Shown here one piece after another: positions 1 to 8,110 of a stretch of 60,295 nucleotides of DNA. Made by a program: the position numbers and the translations under genes. Under the pieces are notes generated by a model. The model saw only the letters and a program-made list of their open reading frames with translations, searched no databases and had not been told where the DNA came from. Position 1 is the stretch's first letter, and the number at the start of each line of letters is the position of its first letter. This DNA is from Tissierellia bacterium. GTDB taxonomy: Bacteria; Bacillota; Clostridia; Tissierellales; Sedimentibacteraceae. The stretch spans positions 1-60,295 of the forward strand of contig JAAYOE010000186.1 of NCBI GenBank assembly GCA_012520455.1, read 5' to 3'.

Positions 1-45
1 GAGAACGAAAAGAACCGTCCCTGAAAATAAAAACGAGGTGGATAT

Positions 46-267
46 ATGGAAAGAAAGATTGAGACTTTTTCTTGTCCCATATGCGGACAGGTCATGGAAA
101 AAGGATATGTTCATTCCAGGAAGCAAATATTGTGGTCTGAAGACGATAAGCCCAGGCTTTTTGACTTCTATGACGAGAATTTGGTAGCAATGCCCATACG
201 AAGGGCTAACAAGGTGCCAGGACTAAGATGCAAGGGCTGTAAAATTGTATTGTTTGAATATGAGTAA
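46..267 (+). CDS. Small zinc-ribbon protein (DUF6487-like)
   Basis: This 73-residue protein has two cysteine knuckles, CPICG at residues 10-14 and CKGCK at about 62-66. Together they would bind one zinc ion. The length and spacing fit the small PF20097/DUF6487-type zinc-ribbon proteins of Firmicutes, whose function is unknown. A GAGGTGG ribosome binding site precedes the ATG. There is no signal peptide or membrane segment, so it should be cytoplasmic. The gene is alone: a palindromic repeat follows it and the next gene starts about 190 bases later. The family assignment is from memory of its pattern and is moderately sure. Confidence 0.7.
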   Translation: MERKIETFSCPICGQVMEKGYVHSRKQILWSEDDKPRLFDFYDENLVAMPIRRANKVPGLRCKGCKIVLFEYE

Positions 268-283
268 TTATATTTATTCCTGT

Positions 284-352
284 TGGCATCCTGAGCATAT
301 GCGAAGGATTCTATGAGATTCTTCACTTGCGTTCAGAATGACACCCTTCGGT
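284..352. repeat. Imperfect extragenic palindrome
   Basis: Two arms of about 28 bases, TGGCATCCTGAGC...GAAGGATTCT and AGATTCTTC...GTTCAGAATGACA, are imperfect reverse complements around a centre near 318. The words CATCCTGAGC and TTCAGAATGACA are typical of dispersed palindromic elements seen between genes in many bacteria. There is no T tract directly after it, so it is not a normal terminator, although the folded RNA could protect the upstream mRNA end. It is the only copy of this type in the window. Confidence 0.7.
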
Positions 353-458
353 TATTTATAACCTGAATTAACTTTAATCATTTTTTATTTACATGCAATG
401 ATTATTATTGTAAAATTACATATAATTTAATGAAAATCTCAGCAAAAACGGAGGAAAT

Positions 459-1538
459 ATGGAAAGAGAGATAGTAAGGTTGGATATGGACAGAGATTTT
501 GCCGCCTTTGAAGAATTGTCGGTAATCTCATTCGGTGAAGCAACCAACTCCAAGAAGGAAATGTATGAATGGCTGTTCGACAAGAACCCTTACAATAAAT
601 CAGGGAATATGATGTATCTCTTGAAGGAAGGGGATAAGGTTATAGGCTGCGACGGGCTTTTGCCAAATGAGCTTTACGTTGACGGCAAGGTCCTGCTGGC
701 TGCTCATTCCGTAAAATCCATGACCCACCCGGATTATAAGAGGCAGGGAATATTCAGAAAAATGACGGAAAACTCCTGTGAGAGGGGCAGGGAAGACGGG
801 GTGGATGTGATTATTGGTTTGGCAAATGATCAATCCTATCCTGCCTATCAGAAATTCGGCTGGCCTACTCTTTTCGAAAAGGAAGTATACGTTAAGCCCA
901 TACTCATTAACAATATTCTCAAAAGAAGAATCAAGATAGGTTTTTTAGCGAACCTTGGGAACGCAATTTTTGCTTCTTTCATGAAGAACAGGCTGAATGG
1001 GGAAATGGATAAAGAAATAAAATTTGAAATACTTGACAAGGTTCCTGAAGAAGTCCAGGATTGCTGGGATAAATATAAATCAAAATACAAGGTTCTTTTG
1101 GTCAGGGATTATAAGTACTTGAATTACAGGTACAACGAAAGGCCGGATGTTGATTATGCAACCCTTCTCGCAAGGCTTAAGGGTGAGATAATCGGCTTTG
1201 CCATACTTCACAATGCAGTTGCTAACGGGTCAAAAATGACATCAGCCGTAGAATTCTTCACGGACCCCTCAAATGAAAGATACATAAGAGCATTGGCAAA
1301 CGGCATAGCAAAATATTGCTATGACAACAAGCTTGAATATGCGGTTGTAGGAACGGGTCTTTTCGGTGAATACAGGAAGGTTCTTCTGAAAAACGGATTT
1401 ATGGTGACCCGAAAGCCTCCCAAGAATAATATGATGATAGCTCATATTCTTTCTGACAGGGTTACATTGGATGAGTTAACAGGCCATGATAAATGGCATA
1501 TAACTCAGGGAGACGGGGAAACCGAGTTAGACTTATAA
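459..1538 (+). CDS. GNAT-family N-acetyltransferase (two-lobed)
   Basis: The 359-residue protein is about twice the length of a single GNAT domain. The N-terminal half holds the acetyl-CoA-binding pattern: a strand ending in VKSMTHPDYKRQGI (about residues 85-98), followed by a helix and GLANDQSYPAYQKFGW (about 120-135). The second half has its own GNAT-like strands, including IIGFAILHNA near residue 245. Long two-lobed GNATs acetylate small molecules or protein amines, but the substrate cannot be read from the sequence. A GGAGG site precedes the ATG at 459. It is monocistronic: the argS promoter begins just after its stop codon. Confidence 0.8.
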   Translation: MEREIVRLDMDRDFAAFEELSVISFGEATNSKKEMYEWLFDKNPYNKSGNMMYLLKEGDKVIGCDGLLPNELYVDGKVLLAAHSVKSMTHPDYKRQGIFRKMTENSCERGREDGVDVIIGLANDQSYPAYQKFGWPTLFEKEVYVKPILINNILKRRIKIGFLANLGNAIFASFMKNRLNGEMDKEIKFEILDKVPEEVQDCWDKYKSKYKVLLVRDYKYLNYRYNERPDVDYATLLARLKGEIIGFAILHNAVANGSKMTSAVEFFTDPSNERYIRALANGIAKYCYDNKLEYAVVGTGLFGEYRKVLLKNGFMVTRKPPKNNMMIAHILSDRVTLDELTGHDKWHITQGDGETELDL

Positions 1539-1539
1539 G

Positions 1540-1568
1540 TTGACACATTGAAAATGCTGTGATATCAT
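1540..1568 (+). promoter_or_regulatory. Sigma-A promoter of argS
   Basis: TTGACA at 1540-1545 is separated by 17 bases from TATCAT at 1563-1568. The leader to the ATG at 1656 is about 80 bases. I see no T-box specifier/antiterminator arrangement in it. Confidence 0.75.
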
Positions 1569-1655
1569 TACTAAAAAATAAGCTGCAGCCTGCCGGACTC
1601 ATGTTTAGGGGTGGGTTTTAGTTTTAATAATTCGTGATTATCTTGGAGGAGAGAG

Positions 1656-3365
1656 ATGGATTTTAAGGAAAAAGTAGCTGAAATTTTTACATCTATAGAA
1701 CCTGAGCTGTCGATGGATGATGCTCTTCAATTGATAGAGATACCACCCAATACCGATATGGGAGACTATGCGGTACCTTGTTTTAAATTTGCTAAGAAAT
1801 ACAGAAAGTCTCCTGCTGCTTTAGCTAATGAATTTGTTGAAAAAATAGGGAAGCCGGATGAGTTCGAAAAGATAGAAAGCGCCGGACCCTATGTTAACTT
1901 TTTTGTGAACAAGTCTCAGTTTGCCGAAAAAGTATTGAGAACGGCTTTTAAGGAAAAGGAAAATTTCGGCAGGACCGATGTAGGTCAAGGCAAGACCGTA
2001 ATTGTCGAGTTTTCATCTCCTAATATAGCGAAACCCTTTCATATAGGCCATATACGTTCAACCCTGATAGGGAATGCCATACACAAAATTTATACATACT
2101 TAGGATACAATACTGTTGCAATAAACCATTTAGGGGATTATGGAACCCAGTTCGGCATGCTTATATCTGCTTATAAAAAATGGGCGACTCCGGAAGTTGT
2201 TGAAGCAATTGAAAAAGACCCCATAAATGAATTGATGAAGCTCTATGTGCGATACAATAAGGAAATTGAAACCCATCCCGAATACCAGGAAGAGGCCAGG
2301 TATTGGTTTAAGCAGTTGGAAACAGGAGATGAGGAAGCTCATAAATTGTGGGCATGGTTCAGGGAAGTGAGCCTTAAGGAATTCAACCGGGTATATGATA
2401 TGTTCGGCATTAAATTTGATTCCTATGCCGGGGAAAGTTTTTATTCGGATAAAATGCCTGCAATAATAGATGAATTAGAGGACAAATGCCTCCTTAAGGA
2501 ATCTGAGGGAGCAAAAATAGTGGAGCTTTCCGAATACGGCCTGACCGATGCCCTCATTCAAAAGAGTGACGGGTCCACCCTCTATGTAACCAGGGACGTG
2601 GCTGCCGCAAAATACAGGAAGGAAACCTACGATTTCTATAAGAATATATATGTGGTTGGGGCCCAGCAGAAGCTCCACTTCGACCAATGGAGAAAAATAA
2701 TCGATTTAATGGGATACGACTGGGCATACGACTGTGTCCACGTGATGTTTGGAACCGTAAGCTTGGAGGACGGGGCCTTATCCACGAGAAAGGGAAGGGT
2801 TGTATATTTAGAAGATGTTTTAAATAAGGCAATCGAAAAGACCAGAGAAATCATCGATGAAAGAAATCCCAACCTGGAAAACAAGGAGGAAGTTGCAAGG
2901 CAGGTTGGAATAGGGGCGGTAATATTCCAGGAGCTTTTCAACAACCGTATCAAAGACTATGTGTTTTCTTGGGATAAGACCTTGAGTTTTGAAGGGGAAA
3001 CAGGGCCATATGTCCAGTATACATACGCAAGGACCTCCAGCCTTCTTCGAAAAGCTGACATAGAAATAAACGATGATGTGGACTACACTGTTTTTACCGA
3101 CAATGAATCATTCAATGTCATAAAGAAATTGGAAGGCTTTAAGGATGCGGTATTAAATGCCCATGACAAGTACGAACCTTTTATGGTAACCCGATATATT
3201 GTGGGTCTGGCCCAGGAATTCAACAGATTCTATCACGAACGTCCGATTGTAACGGAGGAGGATGAAAGGGTTAAAAAGGCAAGGCTGCTTTTAACCTTAA
3301 CCGTAAACAGGGTTCTCAAGAAAGGAATGGAGCTTCTTGGAATGGAAGCACCGGAAAAGATGTAA
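1656..3365 (+). CDS. argS: Arginyl-tRNA synthetase
   Basis: This class I synthetase charges tRNA-Arg with arginine in the cytoplasm. The 569-residue length is normal. The N-terminal additional domain (residues 1-100) ends in SAGPYVNFFV. The catalytic domain begins with EFSSPNIAKPFHIGH, with the HIGH signature at 129-132. A GALSTRKGRVVYL stretch near residues 371-383 takes the place of KMSKS, as in many ArgRS. The C-terminal DALR anticodon-binding domain starts with the conserved YVQYTYARTSSLLRKA. A GGAGGAGAG site precedes the ATG. It has its own promoter and terminator. Confidence 0.98.
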   Translation: MDFKEKVAEIFTSIEPELSMDDALQLIEIPPNTDMGDYAVPCFKFAKKYRKSPAALANEFVEKIGKPDEFEKIESAGPYVNFFVNKSQFAEKVLRTAFKEKENFGRTDVGQGKTVIVEFSSPNIAKPFHIGHIRSTLIGNAIHKIYTYLGYNTVAINHLGDYGTQFGMLISAYKKWATPEVVEAIEKDPINELMKLYVRYNKEIETHPEYQEEARYWFKQLETGDEEAHKLWAWFREVSLKEFNRVYDMFGIKFDSYAGESFYSDKMPAIIDELEDKCLLKESEGAKIVELSEYGLTDALIQKSDGSTLYVTRDVAAAKYRKETYDFYKNIYVVGAQQKLHFDQWRKIIDLMGYDWAYDCVHVMFGTVSLEDGALSTRKGRVVYLEDVLNKAIEKTREIIDERNPNLENKEEVARQVGIGAVIFQELFNNRIKDYVFSWDKTLSFEGETGPYVQYTYARTSSLLRKADIEINDDVDYTVFTDNESFNVIKKLEGFKDAVLNAHDKYEPFMVTRYIVGLAQEFNRFYHERPIVTEEDERVKKARLLLTLTVNRVLKKGMELLGMEAPEKM

Positions 3366-3368
3366 TCA

Positions 3369-3391
3369 GGAACGCTCAGCGTTCCCTTTTT
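3369..3391 (+). terminator. Rho-independent terminator of argS
   Basis: GGAACGC (3369-3375), loop TCA and GCGTTCC (3379-3385) form a perfect 7-bp stem followed by CTTTTTA. Confidence 0.9.
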
Positions 3392-3443
3392 ACTTGACTG
3401 TCAAATTATCTCCTTATTCAACAATAGATTTCAGCTTTCTACA

Positions 3444-3472
3444 TTGAGTATTTCTTACTTCCGGCATATACT
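3444..3472 (+). promoter_or_regulatory. Putative promoter of the lytic transglycosylase gene
   Basis: TTGAGT (3444-3449), a 17-base spacer and TATACT (3467-3472) lie 25 bases before the ATG at 3497, so the leader would be short. Confidence 0.6.
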
Positions 3473-3496
3473 TAGAGTTGGACAAGGAGGTATGAA

Positions 3497-4138
3497 ATGA
3501 AGGGCAAAAAATACCTGACTATTTTAACAGTTATTTGTATATTATCTTACTTTATGATGGTAAATTCAGGAGCAGCAGCGGCAGCAGGGGATAAACAGAT
3601 TTATTACAAATTTCCTCAAGAATCAATAGTAAAACCATTTATTTACGATTACAGGGATGCATTTATTCGCGAAAAGGAATTGACTGATTTTATAAATAAG
3701 GTTACGGGATTGGAATATGACCTCTGCAGGTATCTTGTCCAAGAATGCAGGGAGAAATACCTGGACCCCTTTCTTGTATTGGGGCTCATAAAAAGAGAAA
3801 GTGATTTTAATACTAAGGCTGTCGGGTCGGGAGGGGAGCTTGGCCTGGGCCAGCTTATGGAGAACACTGCAAGAATTATTGCAGAAAACTTAGGCTATTC
3901 ATATGAACATGAAATGCTATTGGATCCCCAATTCAACATAAAGCTTACCCTTACACAGCTTTCCTACCTTAAGAATGTCTATGACAATGACCTGCATAAG
4001 GTTTTAACCGCTTACAACAGGGGCCAGAAAGGCCTTGAAGACTATTTAAAGTCACAGGATGTGAGGGGGATCAGCGACTACTCATTGAAGGTTTTGCAGT
4101 ATGCTAAGGGCTTTAAAGAAGAATTTGAGAATCGATAA
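3497..4138 (+). CDS. Secreted lytic transglycosylase (SLT/GH23)
   Basis: This 213-residue protein begins with a signal sequence or membrane anchor: MKGKKYL, a hydrophobic core to about residue 23, and an alanine-rich stretch to about 30. The SLT fold follows. The catalytic glutamate is E101 in IKRESDFN, then GELGLGQLME (113-122) and the late motif LTAYNRGQ near 176-183. Such enzymes cleave the MurNAc-GlcNAc bond of peptidoglycan and leave a 1,6-anhydro end. It acts outside the membrane in wall turnover or assembly. The AAGGAGG site could also serve an out-of-frame ATG at 3492; the in-frame start is 3497. Confidence 0.92.
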   Translation: MKGKKYLTILTVICILSYFMMVNSGAAAAAGDKQIYYKFPQESIVKPFIYDYRDAFIREKELTDFINKVTGLEYDLCRYLVQECREKYLDPFLVLGLIKRESDFNTKAVGSGGELGLGQLMENTARIIAENLGYSYEHEMLLDPQFNIKLTLTQLSYLKNVYDNDLHKVLTAYNRGQKGLEDYLKSQDVRGISDYSLKVLQYAKGFKEEFENR

Positions 4139-4144
4139 TAGCAT

Positions 4145-4173
4145 TTGATAATTTATGGGATTGATTGTATAAT
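4145..4173 (+). promoter_or_regulatory. Promoter of the 4.2-7.9 kb operon
   Basis: TTGATA (4145-4150), 17 bases and TATAAT (4168-4173). The expected start of transcription, near 4180, falls inside the hairpin that terminates the upstream gene. Confidence 0.75.
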
Positions 4174-4174
4174 G

Positions 4175-4206
4175 GAATCGCAGTAAATACTGCTGATTCT
4201 TTTTTT
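4175..4206 (+). terminator. Terminator overlapping the next promoter
   Basis: GAATC-G-CAGT (4175-4184) pairs with ACTG-CT-GATTC (about 4189-4199), with one internal mismatch. It is followed by seven T residues. It should end the lytic transglycosylase transcript. Confidence 0.7.
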
Positions 4207-4216
4207 AGGAGAATAT

Positions 4217-5071
4217 ATGGAAGACAGAATAAACAACCTTTTAAGCTCCTGTTATGATAATAGGGACACAATTGAATTCCAGCTGTTTTTGATAAGCGTA
4301 AAATGCCTTATTCCCTATGAAAACAATATAGGGTGTCTTTTTGACACAGACAGGTACAAAAAGGAAATTGAATTATTTTCTTGTTATATGGCAGGGAATG
4401 ATGAAACAATCAATTATTGGCTGCAGAATAAAAGGCCATGGGATATGGAGGACAGGCTTTTTGAATTTAAAATTATTCCCCTTATTTTAACAAACACCCT
4501 GTGGGAAAATACAATAGTAGAAGTCTTTAAAGCGGTTACCTTTTACACCTTGAATAAGAACACCCTGTTGGATGCCTTGCTCATTTCATCTGCAGTTTAT
4601 GAGTATATGGATAAGGCTGATAGGGAGAGGATTGAGGAAATAACCAGGGAAAGGCTGATAGATTTTTCTATCAAGGAATATTTTACAAAAAATGAATTGG
4701 AAATCGCCAGGGATTACATAATTGCCTTTGAAAAAGAAAGAATAAAACTCCTATCAAGACCAATGTTGTTTGATGATGATATGAAGGGAACTTACAAGGT
4801 TTTAAATTACATATTTGAAAAAACAAAGGAATCCTCCGAAGAGGGCAAATCAGATACAATAGACAGTTTTTCAACATACTTGTATAAACTCAGAAAGGGT
4901 TTAATAAATCCCGAAAAATTAATAATACCGGACGAGATTCCGGATATCAGGGAATGTTTAAAGAATCCGGCTTTCAGCCACCCTCTCTTGGGGAGGTGCC
5001 GGGTGTTGAAGAAAACAGGGAATACGGCTTTAATAAGGAATAAATCAGGGCTTTTGAGGATAAGGATATGA
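4217..5071 (+). CDS. Unrecognised soluble protein linked to a radical SAM enzyme
   Basis: I do not recognise this 284-residue protein. It is rich in Glu, Lys, Ile and Leu and looks mostly alpha-helical, with no signal peptide or clear membrane span. The last 30 residues (HPLLGRCRVLKKTGNTALIR...) look like a small beta hairpin. It is the first gene of an operon: its TGA overlaps the ATG of the radical SAM gene in ATGA, which points to translational coupling and a shared task. A partner or substrate-binding role is possible but is only inference. Confidence 0.7.
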   Translation: MEDRINNLLSSCYDNRDTIEFQLFLISVKCLIPYENNIGCLFDTDRYKKEIELFSCYMAGNDETINYWLQNKRPWDMEDRLFEFKIIPLILTNTLWENTIVEVFKAVTFYTLNKNTLLDALLISSAVYEYMDKADRERIEEITRERLIDFSIKEYFTKNELEIARDYIIAFEKERIKLLSRPMLFDDDMKGTYKVLNYIFEKTKESSEEGKSDTIDSFSTYLYKLRKGLINPEKLIIPDEIPDIRECLKNPAFSHPLLGRCRVLKKTGNTALIRNKSGLLRIRI

Positions 5072-6768
5072 AAATACTGTTGATAACCTTGGATTCTAAA
5101 TATATTCACGCAAACTTAGCCGTCCGATATTTAAAAAAATACTGCGGTGATTTTGATATTGTAATAAAAGAATTTACCATCAATCAAAGACCGGAATACA
5201 TATTGGGCGAAATATTGGCTGAAGGTCCGGACCTGATTTGCTTTTCCTGCTACATATGGAACATTGATTATATAAAGGATATTTCATACATAATAAAGGA
5301 ATCAAAGAGTGAGGCCAGGTTACTCTACGGAGGGCCCGAGGTTTCCTTTGAGATAAAAGAATTGATGGAATCCAACCCCTTCATCGATTTTGTAATCTTT
5401 GGGGAAGGGGAGGAAACTTTTAAAGAATTTCTTGAAGAAATCCAAAAACCAAGTCCCCTGCTCCGTAAGATCAAGGGACTGGCTTTCAGGGAAAACAATG
5501 AAGCAATAATTAACGAAAGCAGGGGACTTATTGATAATTTAGATATAATCAATTACCCCTATGAGCCAGAAGAAGAATTTGAAAACAAAATCATCTATTA
5601 CGAATCCTCCAGGGGATGCCCTTTTTCCTGTTCTTTCTGCCTGTCCTCAATCGATAAAAAATTGAGATTTTTTTCCATGGAGAGGGTTAAGAGGGACTTG
5701 AAGATGCTTTTAAATACAAAGGCAAGGCAAATCAAGTTCGTTGACAGGACCTTTAATGCGGATTACAGGCGGTCCATGGAAATAATGGAGTATATTGTTG
5801 AAAACAATAAAAACAATATGACAATACATTTCGAAATTACTGCCGACATAATAAATGACCAGTTCTTAAGTTTTTTAGGAAAAATGCCCGTAAATATGTT
5901 CCAATTTGAAATAGGCGTTCAATCCTTGAATGTGGATACCTTGTGTGAAATCGACAGGCATATGGATAAGGATAAGTTGAGCAGAGCAATCAGGGAAATA
6001 GGGAAAAACAAGAACATCCACCTTCATCTGGACCTTATTGCAGGCCTCCCTTATGAAGATTATGAAAGCTTCAAAAAGTCCTTTGACGGTATATATAAGC
6101 TTAATGCGGAGAAAATCCAGTTAGGCTTTCTAAAAGTCCTGAAGGGAACCAAAATCTTCAGGGATAAAGAAAAGCACGGGATAAAACACACCTTAAAAGC
6201 ACCCTATGAAGTAATCTGTACAAAATACATCAGCTTAGGGGAATTATTAAAATTAAAAAATATTGAAGAATTGGTGGATAAATATTATAATGAAAAATAC
6301 TTCAACAAATCCATAAAATATGCAGCAGGTACCTGGTTTGCCGAGTCACCCTTTGAGTTTTACTCGTCATTCAGTGATTACTGGCAGAAATATGATTTAT
6401 ACAACAAGGCTCACAGCAGGAAAAAGCTTTATAGAATCCTCTATGATTATGTGAAAGATATGAAGGGTATTGACGACGAATTCATACAGGCATTGAAATT
6501 TGACTATATATTTAACAACCAATTTGAAGAATTGCCTGACTATTTAGACAGAGAGTCGGAAGACAGGTTTAAGAGCCTTAAGAAGGGGCTGGCTCATGAT
6601 GTTGATTTTAAGAATAAATACTTTCCTTCAAGTGAAGAAAAGATTGTAAATGATTTCAGGATTTGCCAAATCGGAGGAAATATTATCTTATTTATATACA
6701 GGGACAGGGAAAATATCTTTAACAGGTGTGAAACATATGTTGTTAACGACATAGAGGAGGCTAAATGA
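5068..6768 (+). CDS. B12-binding-domain radical SAM protein (DUF4080 type)
   Basis: This 566-residue protein has three parts. Residues 1-135 form a cobalamin-binding Rossmann-like domain (MKILLITLDSKYIHANLAVR at the start, LYGGPEVSF at 86-94, FGEGEETF at 111-118). The radical SAM barrel carries the [4Fe-4S] motif CPFSCSFC with C184, C188 and C191. The C-terminal region from about residue 390 matches the DUF4080 extension. Such enzymes use SAM radicals, often for methylation, but the substrate here is unknown. The protein lacks the DxHxxG motif of true B12-binding domains, so cobalamin binding is uncertain. ATGA overlaps at both ends place it in the middle of a three-gene operon. Confidence 0.88.
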   Translation: MKILLITLDSKYIHANLAVRYLKKYCGDFDIVIKEFTINQRPEYILGEILAEGPDLICFSCYIWNIDYIKDISYIIKESKSEARLLYGGPEVSFEIKELMESNPFIDFVIFGEGEETFKEFLEEIQKPSPLLRKIKGLAFRENNEAIINESRGLIDNLDIINYPYEPEEEFENKIIYYESSRGCPFSCSFCLSSIDKKLRFFSMERVKRDLKMLLNTKARQIKFVDRTFNADYRRSMEIMEYIVENNKNNMTIHFEITADIINDQFLSFLGKMPVNMFQFEIGVQSLNVDTLCEIDRHMDKDKLSRAIREIGKNKNIHLHLDLIAGLPYEDYESFKKSFDGIYKLNAEKIQLGFLKVLKGTKIFRDKEKHGIKHTLKAPYEVICTKYISLGELLKLKNIEELVDKYYNEKYFNKSIKYAAGTWFAESPFEFYSSFSDYWQKYDLYNKAHSRKKLYRILYDYVKDMKGIDDEFIQALKFDYIFNNQFEELPDYLDRESEDRFKSLKKGLAHDVDFKNKYFPSSEEKIVNDFRICQIGGNIILFIYRDRENIFNRCETYVVNDIEEAK

Positions 6769-7892
6769 AAAGAGAAGAATATATTGAAGAGTTTTTTACA
6801 AAAAAAAGAAAAGATATATCCTTTATCAGCTTAAAAAAGGGTGCAGCCGTTAACTTCAAGGATAAAACATATGTTACAAATAAGGAGCTCCCGGTACCCG
6901 TAAGGATTGAAAGGCTTTTGGAGGATATAGGGAAGCAGGGTCAAATAGACGGGATAACCCTTAACAACATAATCGACGGTATCATATATATTATTGGAAC
7001 AGACAGGGATTTTGAATACATAAAGGATTATATGGACATGTTTAGGGACCTTGACTTCAGCTTTGAGCCTTATGTTATTTATTGCATAAATAATGACATT
7101 AAGGCGGAAGACGGCGTGGTTTACGGTAAAGCCCTGATAAACAATGAAGAAAATGAAAAGACCTGCTTCATCTACGCTTCCTGCCTGGAGAAAATGGGGA
7201 TGGACCAGCACGAAAAAGGAAATGATACCGGCCGGTATTTTTTGGAGGAAGCCAATTACTATTTCGAGAAATGCCTTGACTACAATGATAAGTTTTCCTT
7301 AGCCTATTATAAATTAGGTTACTATTACAAGAGGAAACAGCAATTTATCAAGGCGGAACTCACCTGGCAGAAGCATCAGGAATTGGACGAGGATGATTTA
7401 AGAACAGAAGAGATAAGAAATGAATTAATTCAACTGAAACCCTATGTTGATTTTGAAAAGGGATATAATTTAGTCTTAAAAGAAAAGCCTGACGAAGCCT
7501 TGGAGCTTTTGCTCCCCTTAGTCAAGGACTTCAGCGGGTGGTGGAATTTGTTGTTTTTTATCGGGCTGGCTTACAGGTCCAAGGGAGAGTATGAAATTGC
7601 GGAAACATACTTTGAGAATGTATTAAAGATAGACGGGGCCCAAAAGGAAACCTTGAATGAATTAGGCCTTTGCAAAATAATAAGGGGTAAATATGTTGAA
7701 GCGGCTGAACTTTTTTCAAAGCTCCTGAGCCTGGACCCGGGCAAGAGCGAGGTGTTTTGCAACAGGGCTGTAGCCTATATGTACAACAATCAAGCTGACA
7801 AGGCAAAAGAAGATATTCAAACAGCCTTAAAAATCAATCCCCATGACCCTGTGGCCCTCAGCATTAAGGAAGAATTGGAAAATAAGTATTGA
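6765..7892 (+). CDS. Tetratricopeptide-repeat protein
   Basis: The N-terminal 130 residues of this 375-residue protein match nothing I recognise. From about residue 135 there are TPR-type helix pairs: YFEKCLDYNDKFSLAYYKLGYYYK, a second near 245-280, and two clear ones at the end (AETYFENVLKIDG..., AAELFSKLLSLDPGKSEVFCNRA and AKEDIQTALKINPHDPVAL). TPRs bind proteins or peptides. It is cytoplasmic and coupled by ATGA to the radical SAM gene, so it may present a protein substrate to that enzyme. This role is inference. Confidence 0.85.
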   Translation: MKREEYIEEFFTKKRKDISFISLKKGAAVNFKDKTYVTNKELPVPVRIERLLEDIGKQGQIDGITLNNIIDGIIYIIGTDRDFEYIKDYMDMFRDLDFSFEPYVIYCINNDIKAEDGVVYGKALINNEENEKTCFIYASCLEKMGMDQHEKGNDTGRYFLEEANYYFEKCLDYNDKFSLAYYKLGYYYKRKQQFIKAELTWQKHQELDEDDLRTEEIRNELIQLKPYVDFEKGYNLVLKEKPDEALELLLPLVKDFSGWWNLLFFIGLAYRSKGEYEIAETYFENVLKIDGAQKETLNELGLCKIIRGKYVEAAELFSKLLSLDPGKSEVFCNRAVAYMYNNQADKAKEDIQTALKINPHDPVALSIKEELENKY

Positions 7893-7978
7893 TTTAGGGC
7901 AAACAGGTAAAATATGTCATATATATTGATTAATTTTAATAATTATTGCAATTTTTACCGAAAGTCACCCGATATTGC

Positions 7979-8008
7979 TTGCACAATATATGAAGATTAT
8001 GTTATAAT
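7979..8008 (+). promoter_or_regulatory. Promoter of the sepF/lspA operon
   Basis: TTGCAC (7979-7984), an 18-base spacer and TATAAT (8003-8008). About 100 bases of leader precede the GTG at 8111. The gap from 7893 to 8110 otherwise holds no gene. Confidence 0.65.
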
Positions 8009-8110
8009 ATACATAATTAAGCTGAAGAACCATATTCATTTCTGAAGGCTCAGCCGGAAGAAACTCATACATAGGAAAAAGATAGTACTTAGAAATTTGG
8101 AGATAAAAAA

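Noticed and set aside
1569-1655. T-box leader before argS
   Set aside because: The leader is only about 80 bases and lacks the conserved T-box sequence and antiterminator pair.
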